DNA of 64,000 nucleotides from Pseudomonas paraeruginosa PA7 (lineage in GTDB: Bacteria > Pseudomonadota > Gammaproteobacteria > Pseudomonadales > Pseudomonadaceae), in contig NC_009656.1 of the NCBI RefSeq assembly GCF_000017205.1, forward strand, positions 6,192,501 through 6,256,500, read 5' to 3'. Shown one piece after another: positions 27,914 to 36,204 of the stretch. How positions within the stretch are numbered: the first letter of the stretch is position 1; each line of letters starts with the position of its first letter. The notes beneath the pieces were generated by a model, which saw only the letters and a program-made list of their open reading frames with translations, did no database searches and was not told where the DNA came from. The translations under genes were made by a program, and so were the position numbers.

Positions 27914-29083
27914 CTAGGAATGGCAAGCGCCGGCCTTGACGCCCCCTGTACCGCGTGAGATGGAGAGCGCCACCAGGACGGCACCTACCGCCAGCAGCGC
28001 ACCGAAAAGCAGCAGCGCCGTCGAGGCGCCGAAACGGTCGGCGACCAGCCCGGTGAAGATCACCGGCAGGCTGAAGCCGAGGTAGGCCAGCAGGAAATAG
28101 CCGGCATTGGCCCGCGGCTTCTCCGCGCCGGCCAGGGCGTTCACCGCCGACAGCCCGCCCAGGTAGGTGAAGCCATAGCAGGAACTGCTCGCACCCAGCG
28201 CGCCGAACAGCACCGCCGCCAGCGAGCCGTGGCTCGCGCCCCAGGCAAGCAGCGCGTAGCTCAGCGGCAGGATCACCAGCCCCAGACAGGTTGCCCGGGC
28301 CGGCGGCATGCGCCGCGCCAGCGGCTGGAACAGCAGGCCGCAGCTGATCACGGTGAAGGTCGAGAATCCGGACCAGCGCGCCAGCCCGTGCGCCGCCAGC
28401 ACCGAGGGCAGGACGGCGATGACCAGGCCGACGGTGGCCCAGGCCAGCAGGATCGAGAGGCTGTATGGCAGGCTGCCGGCGGGGAAGTACGGCAGCCGCA
28501 GCATCGGCGTATTGCGCGCGAGCGGAGCGTTGTCCGGCAGGCTCGCCAGCGCCAACAGGGCGACGCAGGCCAGCCCCAGTTGCACCCAGAAGCTGCCGGG
28601 CACCAGGGTTTCCTGGAACAGCAGGAACAGGCTGGTCAGCGCCGCGCCGATACCGAAGCCCAGCGAGGTGCTGGCGGTCACCCAGTTGGCCGAGGTACGG
28701 CTGTCCTCGCCGGCCATCAGCTCGCTCATGTAGACGGTGCCGGTGGCCGAGGCCAGGGCGGTGCCCACGCCCAGCAGAAGACGTGCCACGCCGAGCATCT
28801 CCAGGCGCGGCCAGAGCATAGTCACCACGGTGGCGGCCATCGACAGCAACAGCGCGACGATGATCAGCGGCTTGCGCCCGACCCGCTCGGACAGTCCGCC
28901 GAGCACCAGCAGCACCGGCAGCACGCCAAGCACATAGCCGGAAAAGGCCGTGGCGGTAGCCGCCGCGCCATAGCCGGAAAGCTGCGCGTAGGCGCTGTAC
29001 AACGGTGCCTGCAGGTTCACCGCGAAAGTGATCAGGCACAGGCCGAAGGCCAGGCGCGTGGCGTGGCGGCGGGTATCGCTCAT
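27914..29083 (-). CDS. MFS transporter
   Basis: 389-residue major facilitator with about twelve hydrophobic segments. The loop 2-3 motif reads GGLSERVGRKPLI, as in drug and sugar exporters. Start at MSDTRRHATRLAFG (29083) with a GGAGG Shine-Dalgarno. It is divergent from the MocR regulator 139 bp away, which probably controls it. Substrate unknown. Confidence 0.85.
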   Translation of the reverse strand: MSDTRRHATRLAFGLCLITFAVNLQAPLYSAYAQLSGYGAAATATAFSGYVLGVLPVLLVLGGLSERVGRKPLIIVALLLSMAATVVTMLWPRLEMLGVARLLLGVGTALASATGTVYMSELMAGEDSRTSANWVTASTSLGFGIGAALTSLFLLFQETLVPGSFWVQLGLACVALLALASLPDNAPLARNTPMLRLPYFPAGSLPYSLSILLAWATVGLVIAVLPSVLAAHGLARWSGFSTFTVISCGLLFQPLARRMPPARATCLGLVILPLSYALLAWGASHGSLAAVLFGALGASSSCYGFTYLGGLSAVNALAGAEKPRANAGYFLLAYLGFSLPVIFTGLVADRFGASTALLLFGALLAVGAVLVALSISRGTGGVKAGACHS

Positions 29084-29222
29084 GCATTCCTCCGTTCCGG
29101 TATCGAGTCGCCCCTGGAGGGGCGCCCCGACTATCCGCTCCGGCGTCCTCACGGAACAAGGAACAGCCCTCCGTGTTTTGTGCTTAACTGTTCGCCCAAA
29201 AAGACCGAACAGTGAGCCAGGC

Positions 29223-30608
29223 ATGCAACTCAGGATCGATCGCGAGGCCAGCGCGCCACTGGTGCAGCAGATCGTCGAAGGAGTCAGCGGCTGGATGCGC
29301 GGCAATCGTGTCCGCGCCGGCACGCGGGTCCCGTCGATCCGCCAGTTGGCCCGGGAAAACCGCCTGAGCCAGTCCAGCGTGATCGAAGCCTACGACCGCC
29401 TGGTCGCCCTGGGGTTGCTGGAATCGCGCCACGGTTCGGGCTTCTTCGTCGCCGAGGCGCCCGCGGCCAACGCCGAACTCGACAGCGAGTGGCAGGAAGG
29501 CGGGGAAAGCGCCTGGGGCCAGTTCAGCGGCGCCTCGACGCAGCTCAAGCTCGGCTGCGGCTGGGTCCCGGACAGCTGGCGGGAAGTCGACCAGCTGAGC
29601 TACGCGATCCGCCAGGTCACCCGCAGCGAACTGGCCGGGCTGTTCGACTACAGCACCCCGCTGGGCCTGCCGACGTTACGCCAGCACATCCAGAAACGCC
29701 TGCGCCTGATCGACATCCATGTCCACCAGGACCAGATCCTCACCACCACCGGCGCCAGCCACGCCCTCGACCTGCTGGTGCGGACCCTGCTCGAGCCCGG
29801 CGACGTGGTGGTGGTGGAGAATCCCGGCTACTACAACCTGTTCAACCTGCTGAAATTCCATGGCGTGAAGATGCTCGGCGTGCCCCGCGGCCGGAACGGC
29901 CCGGACATCGCCGCCCTGGAAGCGATCCTCCAGGCGCACAGGCCGAAGTTCCTGTTCATCAACAGCATGTACCACAACCCCACCGGCACCAGTCTCAGCC
30001 CCCCGGTAGCCCACCGGGTGCTGCAGCTGGCCGAGATGCACGACTTCCACATCATCGAGGACGACATCTACGCCGACTTCCAGAACGGCCCCGGCACCCG
30101 CCTGGCGACCCTCGACTCGCTGCGCCGGGTGATCTACCTGGCGAGTTTCTCCAAGACCCTCAGCTGCTCGCTGCGGGTCGGCTACCTGGTCGCCAGCCCC
30201 GAGCTGATCCGGCGCCTGGCCGACGTGAAGATGTACACCAGCATCGGCAGCCAGCGCTTCGCCGAATGCGTGGTCTGCGCCATGCTCGCCAATGGCAGCT
30301 ACCGCAAGCTGGTGCAGCGCCTGCGCCAGCGCCTGACCAGGCACATGGCGGCCGCCCTACGGGTGCTGGAGGACAATGGCTGGGAAGTGTTCGCCGAACC
30401 GGTCGGCGGGATGTTCGTCTGGGCCCGCATCGGCGAGCGCGGTTTCGCCGAGCTGCAGGCGCAGGCAACGCGGCTGGGCGTGCTGCTGTCGCCGGGTAGC
30501 GCCTTCAGCCCGGAAGGCGAGGAAAGCAACTGGCTGCGGATCAATATCGCCTATGCCGGCGACCCACGTGCCCTGGCGTTCTTCGAGGCGTTCCACAAGC
30601 GGGCCTAG
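29223..30608 (+). CDS. MocR-type GntR/aminotransferase regulator
   Basis: 461-residue fusion: an N-terminal GntR winged helix (1-75, VPSIRQLARENRLSQSSVIEAYDRL) and a fold-type I aminotransferase domain, with the PLP lysine expected in SFSKTLSCSLRVGY (about residue 312) and NPGYYN/HNPTGT motifs. MocR proteins use PLP or PLP-ligand complexes as effectors. The divergent MFS gene is the likely target. Confidence 0.88.
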   Translation: MQLRIDREASAPLVQQIVEGVSGWMRGNRVRAGTRVPSIRQLARENRLSQSSVIEAYDRLVALGLLESRHGSGFFVAEAPAANAELDSEWQEGGESAWGQFSGASTQLKLGCGWVPDSWREVDQLSYAIRQVTRSELAGLFDYSTPLGLPTLRQHIQKRLRLIDIHVHQDQILTTTGASHALDLLVRTLLEPGDVVVVENPGYYNLFNLLKFHGVKMLGVPRGRNGPDIAALEAILQAHRPKFLFINSMYHNPTGTSLSPPVAHRVLQLAEMHDFHIIEDDIYADFQNGPGTRLATLDSLRRVIYLASFSKTLSCSLRVGYLVASPELIRRLADVKMYTSIGSQRFAECVVCAMLANGSYRKLVQRLRQRLTRHMAAALRVLEDNGWEVFAEPVGGMFVWARIGERGFAELQAQATRLGVLLSPGSAFSPEGEESNWLRINIAYAGDPRALAFFEAFHKRA

Positions 30609-30620
30609 GCGACGGACATG

Positions 30621-30656
30621 AAAAAGCCCGCCATCCCCGAAGGGAGGCGGGCCTTT
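30621..30656. terminator. Bidirectional Rho-independent terminator
   Basis: AAAAAGCCCGCC, loop ATCCCCGAAGGGA (with an inner CCCC/GGG pair), GGCGGGCCTTT, placed between the convergent mocR-like and sutA stops. Confidence 0.75.
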
Positions 30657-30671
30657 CCAGGTGACGCGAAA

Positions 30672-30989
30672 TCAGATGGGGCGGCTGCCGTACTTGCTGT
30701 CCGGCTTCTTCGGCGGATCGGCCACCACGTTGGGTTCGATCTCCTGCACCTTTCCACCACGGGAAAGGAATTCCTCCATCGCCTTGGCGAGGGCGTCGCG
30801 CTCTTTCTGCTTGGCTTCCACCGAGGGCAGTTCCTCTTCCACCGCGGCGGCCTTGGCCTTCTTGCCGGGGGCGGGGGCCTCGTCGTCGCCGCTGCTGTCC
30901 GCCTCGCCGTCGTCGGCCGCGGCCAGCTCTTCGCCGTCGTCCTCGTCAGCGCCGTCCAGCTCGTCCTGTTCCAGTTCTTCTTCGCTCAT
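30672..30989 (-). CDS. sutA: SutA, RNA polymerase-binding slow-growth regulator
   Basis: 105-residue, very acidic protein with a disordered N-terminus of Glu/Asp runs, a short helical middle (VEAKQKERDALAKAMEEFL), and the C-terminal tail KPDSKYGSRPI. It matches SutA, which binds RNA polymerase and raises ribosomal and other transcription during slow growth in P. aeruginosa. Start at MSEEELEQD (30989). Confidence 0.88.
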   Translation of the reverse strand: MSEEELEQDELDGADEDDGEELAAADDGEADSSGDDEAPAPGKKAKAAAVEEELPSVEAKQKERDALAKAMEEFLSRGGKVQEIEPNVVADPPKKPDSKYGSRPI

Positions 30990-31066
30990 GGTCAACCTCT
31001 CGGTGCTGCAAAAGCAGGTTAGTTATAGCCCAGCCGCGCGTTTTGATGAGCGCCGCCGGAAAAAAT

Positions 31067-31492
31067 TCATACTGACTCGCCCTGCCAGGTGGCGAGCACG
31101 CGTCGCGCCCCGCCCCTGTCCCGGTGTTCACCGAGATAGATACCCTGCCAGGTGCCCAGCGCCAACTCTCCCGCGCGTACAGGGAGGGTCAGTTGGCAGC
31201 CCAGCAGGCTGGCCTTGAAATGCGCCGGAAGGTCATCCGGACCTTCGTCGTTGTGTTCATAGCCGACTTCGCCCCGCGGCGCCAGGCGCTCGAAGAAGCG
31301 CTCGAAATCCCGGCGCACGGCGGGGTCGGCATTTTCATTCAGGGTCAGTGAAGCCGACGTATGTTGCAAAAGCAGATGCAGCAGGCCGATCCGGCAGCGG
31401 CGCAGCTCCGGCAGGGCGCCGAGGATTTCCTCGGTGACCAGGTGAAAGCCCCGTGGACGTGGGCGCAAGGTGATCAGGGTCTGCTGCCACAT
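31067..31492 (-). CDS. YjbQ family (UPF0047) protein
   Basis: 141-residue secondary thiamine-phosphate synthase-like YjbQ protein. Signatures are LLHLLLQHTSASLTLNENAD and GTWQGIYLGEHRD at the C-terminus. The cytosolic enzyme fold is well known; the physiological role is not. A gap of 228 bp without a gene separates it from amtB. Confidence 0.85.
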   Translation of the reverse strand: MWQQTLITLRPRPRGFHLVTEEILGALPELRRCRIGLLHLLLQHTSASLTLNENADPAVRRDFERFFERLAPRGEVGYEHNDEGPDDLPAHFKASLLGCQLTLPVRAGELALGTWQGIYLGEHRDRGGARRVLATWQGESV

Positions 31493-31720
31493 GCTGCTGT
31501 TCCAAATCGGCTCCGGTCCGTCGCGCCGCGCATTCTAGCGCGGCATTTGAAAAAGCAAAGAGCGTAAGAGCGAGACCTGTGAAAAGCGGTGGTTCCGCAA
31601 CCTCCCGGGAGGTCGCGCAAGCGTGCTGGCAGAGGGCCTGGAGGATGACCTGGACTTTCGTCGCGAGGCGCGCGGGGAGCGCTGGAGGGGCGCCCGGCGG
31701 CATGCCGGGCGCCAGGGGGA

Positions 31721-33049
31721 TCAGAGGTTGTAGCCGCGCTCGTTGTGCAGCGACAGGTCGAGGCCGACCGCCTCTTCTTCCTCGGTGACGCGCAGGCCCA
31801 TGACCAGGTCCAGCACCTTGAGGATGACGAAGGTCACCACCGCGGTGTAGACCACGGTGAAGGCCACGCCCTTGAACTGCACGAAGAACTGCGCGCCGAT
31901 GTCTTCCACGCTGCCGAAGCCGCCCAGCGACGGCGCCGCGAAGATCCCGGTGAGCAACGCACCGACGATGCCGCCGACCGCATGCACGCCGAAGGCGTCG
32001 AGGGAATCGTCGTACTTCAGCGCACGCTTGAGACTGGTGGCGGCAAAGAAGCAGATCACCCCGGAGGCCAGGCCGATGACCAGCGCGCCCATCGGGCCGG
32101 CGGTGCCGGCGGCCGGAGTGATGGCCACCAGGCCGGCGACCACCCCGGAGGCGATGCCCAGGGCGCTCGGCTTGCCGTGGGTGATCCACTCGGCGAACAT
32201 CCAGGCCAGCGCCGCCGCGGCGGTGGCGATCTGGGTCACCAGCATGGCCATCCCGGCGGTGCCGTTGGCGGCAGCGGCGGAACCGGCATTGAAGCCGAAC
32301 CAGCCGATCCACAGCATGGCCGCGCCGACCAGGGTGTAGCCGAGGTTGTGCGGCGCCATCGGAGTGGTCGGGTAGCCCTTGCGCTTGCCCAGCACCAGGC
32401 AGGCGACCAGGCCTGCGATACCGGCGTTGATGTGCACCACGGTGCCGCCGGCGAAGTCCAGCACGCCCCAATCCCACATCAGGGCGCCGTCGCCGCTCCA
32501 GACCATGTGCGCGATCGGCGCGTAGACCACGGTGAACCAGACCGCCATGAAGATCAGCATCGCCGAGAACTTCATGCGCTCGGCGAAGGCACCGACGATC
32601 AGCGCCGGGGTGATGATCGCGAAGGTCAGCTGGAAGGTGATGAACACGCTTTCCGGGAACAGCGCGCTGGCGGAAGTCAGGCCGGTGGTGGTCAGGCCGC
32701 TGAGGAACGCCTTGTCCAGCCCGCCGACGAAGGAGTTGAAATTGAGAACGCCCTTTTCCATCCCGGCGGTGTCGAACGCCAGGCTGTAGCCGTAGACCAC
32801 CCAGAGGATGGTGATCAGGCCGGTGATGGCGAAACACTGCATCATGATCGACAGCACGTTCTTCGCTCGCACCATGCCGCCATAGAACAGCGCCAGGCCG
32901 GGAATGGTCATGAGCAGGACGAGCGCAGTGGAGATCAGCATCCAGGCGGTGTCGCCACTGTTCAGGACGGGCTCCTCGGCGGCCAGGGCAACGCCCGGCA
33001 AAGCGAGGGACAATAGGGCTCCTAGCCCTGCGATCTTGCGCAGAGTCAT
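31721..33049 (-). CDS. amtB: Ammonium transporter AmtB
   Basis: 442-residue Amt channel. A cleavable signal-like N-terminus (LLSLALPGVALA) is followed by 11 membrane helices. The twin-His pore and the D-x-A-G-G-x-x-V-H segment (DFAGGTVVHINAG) are visible. AmtB conducts ammonium/ammonia and is blocked by GlnK when nitrogen is plentiful. It lies 40 bp downstream of glnK in one operon. An inverted repeat GGCGCCCGGC / GCCGGGCGCC (31689-31713) follows the stop. Confidence 0.95.
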   Translation of the reverse strand: MTLRKIAGLGALLSLALPGVALAAEEPVLNSGDTAWMLISTALVLLMTIPGLALFYGGMVRAKNVLSIMMQCFAITGLITILWVVYGYSLAFDTAGMEKGVLNFNSFVGGLDKAFLSGLTTTGLTSASALFPESVFITFQLTFAIITPALIVGAFAERMKFSAMLIFMAVWFTVVYAPIAHMVWSGDGALMWDWGVLDFAGGTVVHINAGIAGLVACLVLGKRKGYPTTPMAPHNLGYTLVGAAMLWIGWFGFNAGSAAAANGTAGMAMLVTQIATAAAALAWMFAEWITHGKPSALGIASGVVAGLVAITPAAGTAGPMGALVIGLASGVICFFAATSLKRALKYDDSLDAFGVHAVGGIVGALLTGIFAAPSLGGFGSVEDIGAQFFVQFKGVAFTVVYTAVVTFVILKVLDLVMGLRVTEEEEAVGLDLSLHNERGYNL

Positions 33050-33089
33050 GTTGGTATTCTCCTGGGGCTTTTTGGGGGTTCGGTTGGGC

Positions 33090-33428
33090 TTAGATCGCGT
33101 CGGTATCGGTTTCGCCGGTACGGATGCGGATGGCCTGTTCCAGGTTCACCACGAAGATCTTGCCGTCACCGATCTTGCCGGTGTTGGCCGCCTTGGTGAT
33201 CGCCTCGATGACGCGGTCCAGCTGGTCGTCGGCGATCGCCACGTCGATCTTCACCTTGGGCAGGAAGTCGACCACGTACTCGGCGCCGCGATACAGTTCG
33301 GTGTGGCCCTTCTGCCGGCCGAAACCCTTGACCTCGGTCACCGTGATGCCCTGCACACCGATCTCGGACAACGACTCGCGGACGTCGTCCAACTTGAACG
33401 GCTTGATGATGGCAGTGACTAGCTTCAT
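33090..33428 (-). CDS. glnK: PII signalling protein GlnK
   Basis: 112-residue PII protein. The T-loop carries the uridylylated Tyr51 in YRGAEY; the KVKIDVAIADDQLD and GKIGDGKIFV segments form the nucleotide site. GlnK senses ATP/ADP and 2-oxoglutarate and docks on AmtB. Start at MKLVTAIIKPFK (33428). Upstream lie a sigma-54 promoter and two NtrC-like sites. Confidence 0.96.
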   Translation of the reverse strand: MKLVTAIIKPFKLDDVRESLSEIGVQGITVTEVKGFGRQKGHTELYRGAEYVVDFLPKVKIDVAIADDQLDRVIEAITKAANTGKIGDGKIFVVNLEQAIRIRTGETDTDAI

Positions 33429-33655
33429 GAAACTCTCTCCCGTGTTTGGTGGACTCGCCCCAGGAAAACGAACCCGAGGACAGTCTAAGCGCAGTGTCTG
33501 GCTTTGTAACGCGCCGGTCCCTCTGGGAAGCACGATCGGAGGCCTCCGCCCCGACCTGGCCCTGTTGCGGCCGTTCGATGCCGCGACCCGCCGGCCTCCC
33601 GCAACCGCCTCATCTGCCGCACCGGTACTGCTTCAGTGCACGCCTCATCCGGGCC

Positions 33656-33673
33656 AAAGCAGAAAGCTTGCCA
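33656..33673 (-). promoter_or_regulatory. Sigma-54 promoter of glnK-amtB
   Basis: Read on the minus strand: TGGCAAGCTTTCTGCTTT, a close match to TGGCACG-N4-TTGCTT with exact GG-10-GC spacing. It would start transcription near 33,645, leaving a leader of about 215 nt before the glnK ATG. Confidence 0.7.
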
Positions 33674-33749
33674 GCTCCGGCAAATCCGCCGATTTTCAAG
33701 CCCTTAGCGGTAAACCCAGGTGTCACGCGGCTTGCCGGCCCGCAGGCAG

Positions 33750-33766
33750 CGCACCAAATCGGCGCA
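33750..33766. promoter_or_regulatory. NtrC-like enhancer site 1
   Basis: CGCACCAAATCGGCGCA, compared with the NtrC consensus TGCACC-N5-GGTGCA: 10 of 12 defined positions match. It is centred about 110 bp upstream of the predicted glnK start point. Confidence 0.6.
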
Positions 33767-33782
33767 GTGCCGCTCCGACGGT

Positions 33783-33799
33783 TGCGCAAAAAGTGTGCA
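33783..33799. promoter_or_regulatory. NtrC-like enhancer site 2
   Basis: TGCGCAAAAAGTGTGCA, 9 of 12 defined NtrC-consensus positions. Centre-to-centre distance to site 1 is 33 bp, about three helical turns, as expected for cooperating NtrC dimers. Confidence 0.55.
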
Positions 33800-33867
33800 A
33801 CCGCCCTTCCGCGAGCCACTCCGACATCGTGCTAGACTGCCGCCCACTCGTTACCGGAACCCTCGCC

Positions 33868-34128
33868 ATGCTGCCGCCCAAAGCCGTCTTCGAAGCCCTC
33901 AGCCAACAAGCCAGCCGCCTGTTCGCCGGCGAATCGCCGTTGCCCAGGGCCGAGCTGGAGTCGCAGTTCCGCGCCCTGATGCAGAGCGCCTTCGGCAAGC
34001 TCGACCTGGTCAGCCGCGAGGAATTCGACAGCCAGATGCTGGTCCTCGCCCGCACCCGCGCGCGCCTGGAAGCCCTGGAGGCCAAGGTGGCGGAACTCGA
34101 AAGCAAGCTGACGCCGCCCGCCGACTGA
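33868..34128 (+). CDS. ubiK: UbiK/BMFP-type accessory protein
   Basis: 86-residue protein of the BMFP family. An amphipathic N-terminal half (PKAVFEALSQQASRLF) precedes a C-terminal coiled coil (ALEAKVAELESKL) that trimerises. The family includes UbiK, an accessory factor for ubiquinone biosynthesis. Lies 43 bp before comM. Confidence 0.82.
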   Translation: MLPPKAVFEALSQQASRLFAGESPLPRAELESQFRALMQSAFGKLDLVSREEFDSQMLVLARTRARLEALEAKVAELESKLTPPAD

Positions 34129-34171
34129 TCCGCCAACTTCCTGCGAGCGGCGTGAGATCAAGGAGCGATCC

Positions 34172-35245
34172 ATGTCCCTGGCGATTGTCCATAGCCGAGC
34201 CCAGGTCGGCGTCGAAGCACCCTGCGTCAGCGTCGAGGCGCACCTGGCCAACGGCCTGCCCTCGCTGACCCTGGTCGGCCTGCCGGAGACCGCGGTACGC
34301 GAGAGCAAGGACCGCGTGCGCAGCGCCCTGCTCAACGCCGGCTTCGACTTTCCCGCCCGGCGTATCACCCTCAACCTCGCCCCCGCCGACCTGCCCAAGG
34401 ACGGCGGCCGCTTCGACCTGGCCATCGCCCTCGGCATCCTCTCCGCCAGCGGCCAGTTGCCCGGCGCCGCCCTCGCTGGCCTGGAGTGCCTTGGCGAGCT
34501 GGCCCTGTCCGGCGCGATCCGACCGGTACGGGGCGTATTGCCGGCCGCGATGGCGGCGCGCGACGCAAGACGAGTTCTGGTGGTGCCGAAGGAAAATGCC
34601 GAAGAAGCCAGCCTGGCCAGCGGCCTGACGGTGTACGCGGTCGAGCACCTGCTGGAGGTCGCCGGGCACCTCTCCGGCCAGTCGCCGCTGTCGCCCTACC
34701 AGGCGCGCGGCCTGCTCCGCGAACCGTGCCCCTATCCCGACCTGGCCGAGGTACAGGGCCAGGCAACGGCCAAGCGCGCCCTGCTGGTTGCCGCCGCCGG
34801 CGCGCACAATCTCCTGTTCAGCGGCCCGCCGGGCACCGGCAAGACGCTCCTGGCCAGCCGCCTGCCCGGCCTGCTGCCGACGCTCGGCGAGGACGAGGCA
34901 CTGGAGGTCGCGGCGATCCATTCGGTGGCCAGTCACGTCCCGCTCAGCCACTGGCCGCAGCGGCCGTTCCGCCAGCCACACCACTCCGCCTCGGCACCGG
35001 CGCTGGTCGGCGGCGGCAGCCGCCCGCAGCCGGGCGAGATCACCCTGGCGCACCAGGGCGTGCTGTTCCTCGACGAACTGCCGGAGTTCGACCGCAAGGT
35101 CCTGGAAGTGCTGCGCGAGCCGCTGGAAAGCGGCGAGATCGTCATCGCCAGGGCCAACGGCCGGGTGCGCTTCCCCGCGCGCTTTCAACTGGTGGCGGCT
35201 TTTGTGGGAGAAACTGCTGATCAGGGATTTAGAAGCCAATGCTAG
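34172..35245 (+). pseudogene. comM: comM (YifB-type AAA ATPase), interrupted by island
   Basis: The 5' part of comM, the branch-migration helicase that extends strand integration during natural transformation. The N-terminal Lon-protease-like fold domain and Walker A (FSGPPGTGKT, about residue 215) and Walker B (VLFLDELPEFD, about 300) are intact. Identity ends in ARFQLVAA, about codon 343; the last 15 or so codons before the stop come from the island. The family continues with MNPCPCG, the sensor region and a C-terminal domain, all missing here. The product is probably inactive. Confidence 0.9.
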
Positions 35246-35351
35246 CTTCCCGCTCGCATGCTCGCGTCTGAGAAAAGACAGGTCAGTCGCACTGTTATCG
35301 AAGTACTTTGGCCCTGTCACGTCGGATCAGTGATTCGCAGGTTCGCATGCT
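35219..35351. repeat. Short direct repeats at island left end
   Basis: GATCAG-N-GATT occurs at 35219-35229 and 35325-35335, and TCGCATGCT at 35254-35262 and 35343-35351, in the same order and orientation. All lie within 150 bp of the comM break. Such repeats could be transposase-binding sites, but the match is short. Confidence 0.4.
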
Positions 35352-35641
35352 GGCTGCGAAATAGCGTTGCGAAACAATCCTCATGCTCCTCTCCGTGGAG
35401 CAGGAGATGGTCACACCATCTGGATCAAGCAGAACCCTACTAGCCCCGTGAACGAGCCCCTTGAAACACAGGACACCGTTTCCTTAGTCGATGCTATGAG
35501 CAGTCGACCAGCCCGGCTCGATGGATTGAGCATATGCTGAAAGTGGAAAACATGGGGCGCCGACGGCACTATTCTGGGGGCCCCTCGCTTGCTTTTGGAC
35601 AATACCGAGCACTGTCACCGAGAGACGTTAAGACGTGGAGG
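35246..35641. other. Non-coding island left end
   Basis: About 400 bp between the comM stop and the first island gene. I see no gene with credible codon use or Shine-Dalgarno. It contains part of the short repeats described separately and an inverted repeat CTCCTCTCC / GGAGCAGGAG near 35386-35406. Confidence 0.5.
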
Positions 35642-35899
35642 CTAGGCGCTGATACTTACCCGCCGAACCTGGATAGCATGGCCAACGCTCACCTTGCGGC
35701 GGGGCTTGGCGTTACCCACGACAATCGCGGATCCGTCGGCTTTGGTTTCAACGAGATAGTTGCCCTGCACCTTCATGACGGTATGCCCGGCTGCGAGCGC
35801 TCGCAGATAGGCCGCGTGAGTCGCATCTGCGGCGACTGCTGGAATCTCGTCTTCAAGATTCCGAATCTCGCGTTTGGTAAGGCGCTTTTTTCTTTGCAT
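35642..35899 (-). CDS. Small hypothetical protein at island end
   Basis: 85-residue basic protein. The N-terminus is Lys/Arg-rich (MQRKKRLTKREIRNLED); the C-terminal half (TVMKVQGNYLVETKADGSAI, then KPRRKV) has a small beta-strand character. It resembles short uncharacterised proteins I recall from mobile elements of Proteobacteria, without known function. An in-frame ATG ten codons upstream (35929) is an alternative start. It may belong to the island's own transposition or maintenance module. Confidence 0.5.
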   Translation of the reverse strand: MQRKKRLTKREIRNLEDEIPAVAADATHAAYLRALAAGHTVMKVQGNYLVETKADGSAIVVGNAKPRRKVSVGHAIQVRRVSISA

Positions 35900-36204
35900 A
35901 CGCTTCTCACGAGAGGAAGCTGGGCGCATCGGTACCGCTCTAGGGCAATGCTACCCACCGCTCACCAGATTCCGGTAGAACCAACCATCACATCTTCATT
36001 CCACCAACAACTCGAACGGTGATGTGCTGTGCACGGGGCATTGACTCCTCATGCGAGCCTAACCTTGTTTAAGGTAAAGAACGACGTCCACTATTTTCTG
36101 CATCCGGCACGCGACCTGTATGTAGTGGTCAACCCATCCCGGACAGTGGGTTAAGTTTTTCTTCGGCCACCGCATGGTCTGTCCCGGAACTGGTGGACAG
36201 GTAG

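Larger units (their letters stand above)
33429..33867. other. glnK / ubiK intergenic region
   Basis: 439 bp without a convincing gene. It holds the glnK leader, the sigma-54 promoter and two NtrC-like sites listed separately, and the start region for the small rightward gene at 33868. Open frames here lack codon bias and are not called. Confidence 0.6.

Noticed and set aside
33642..33656. A second sigma-54-like site (TGGCCCG-N4-AGGC) for glnK
   Set aside because: Spacing is right but the -12 part is poor; the neighbouring 33656-33673 site matches far better.
35200..35204. A 5-bp target duplication at the comM break
   Set aside because: The right end is outside the window, so no duplication can be shown.
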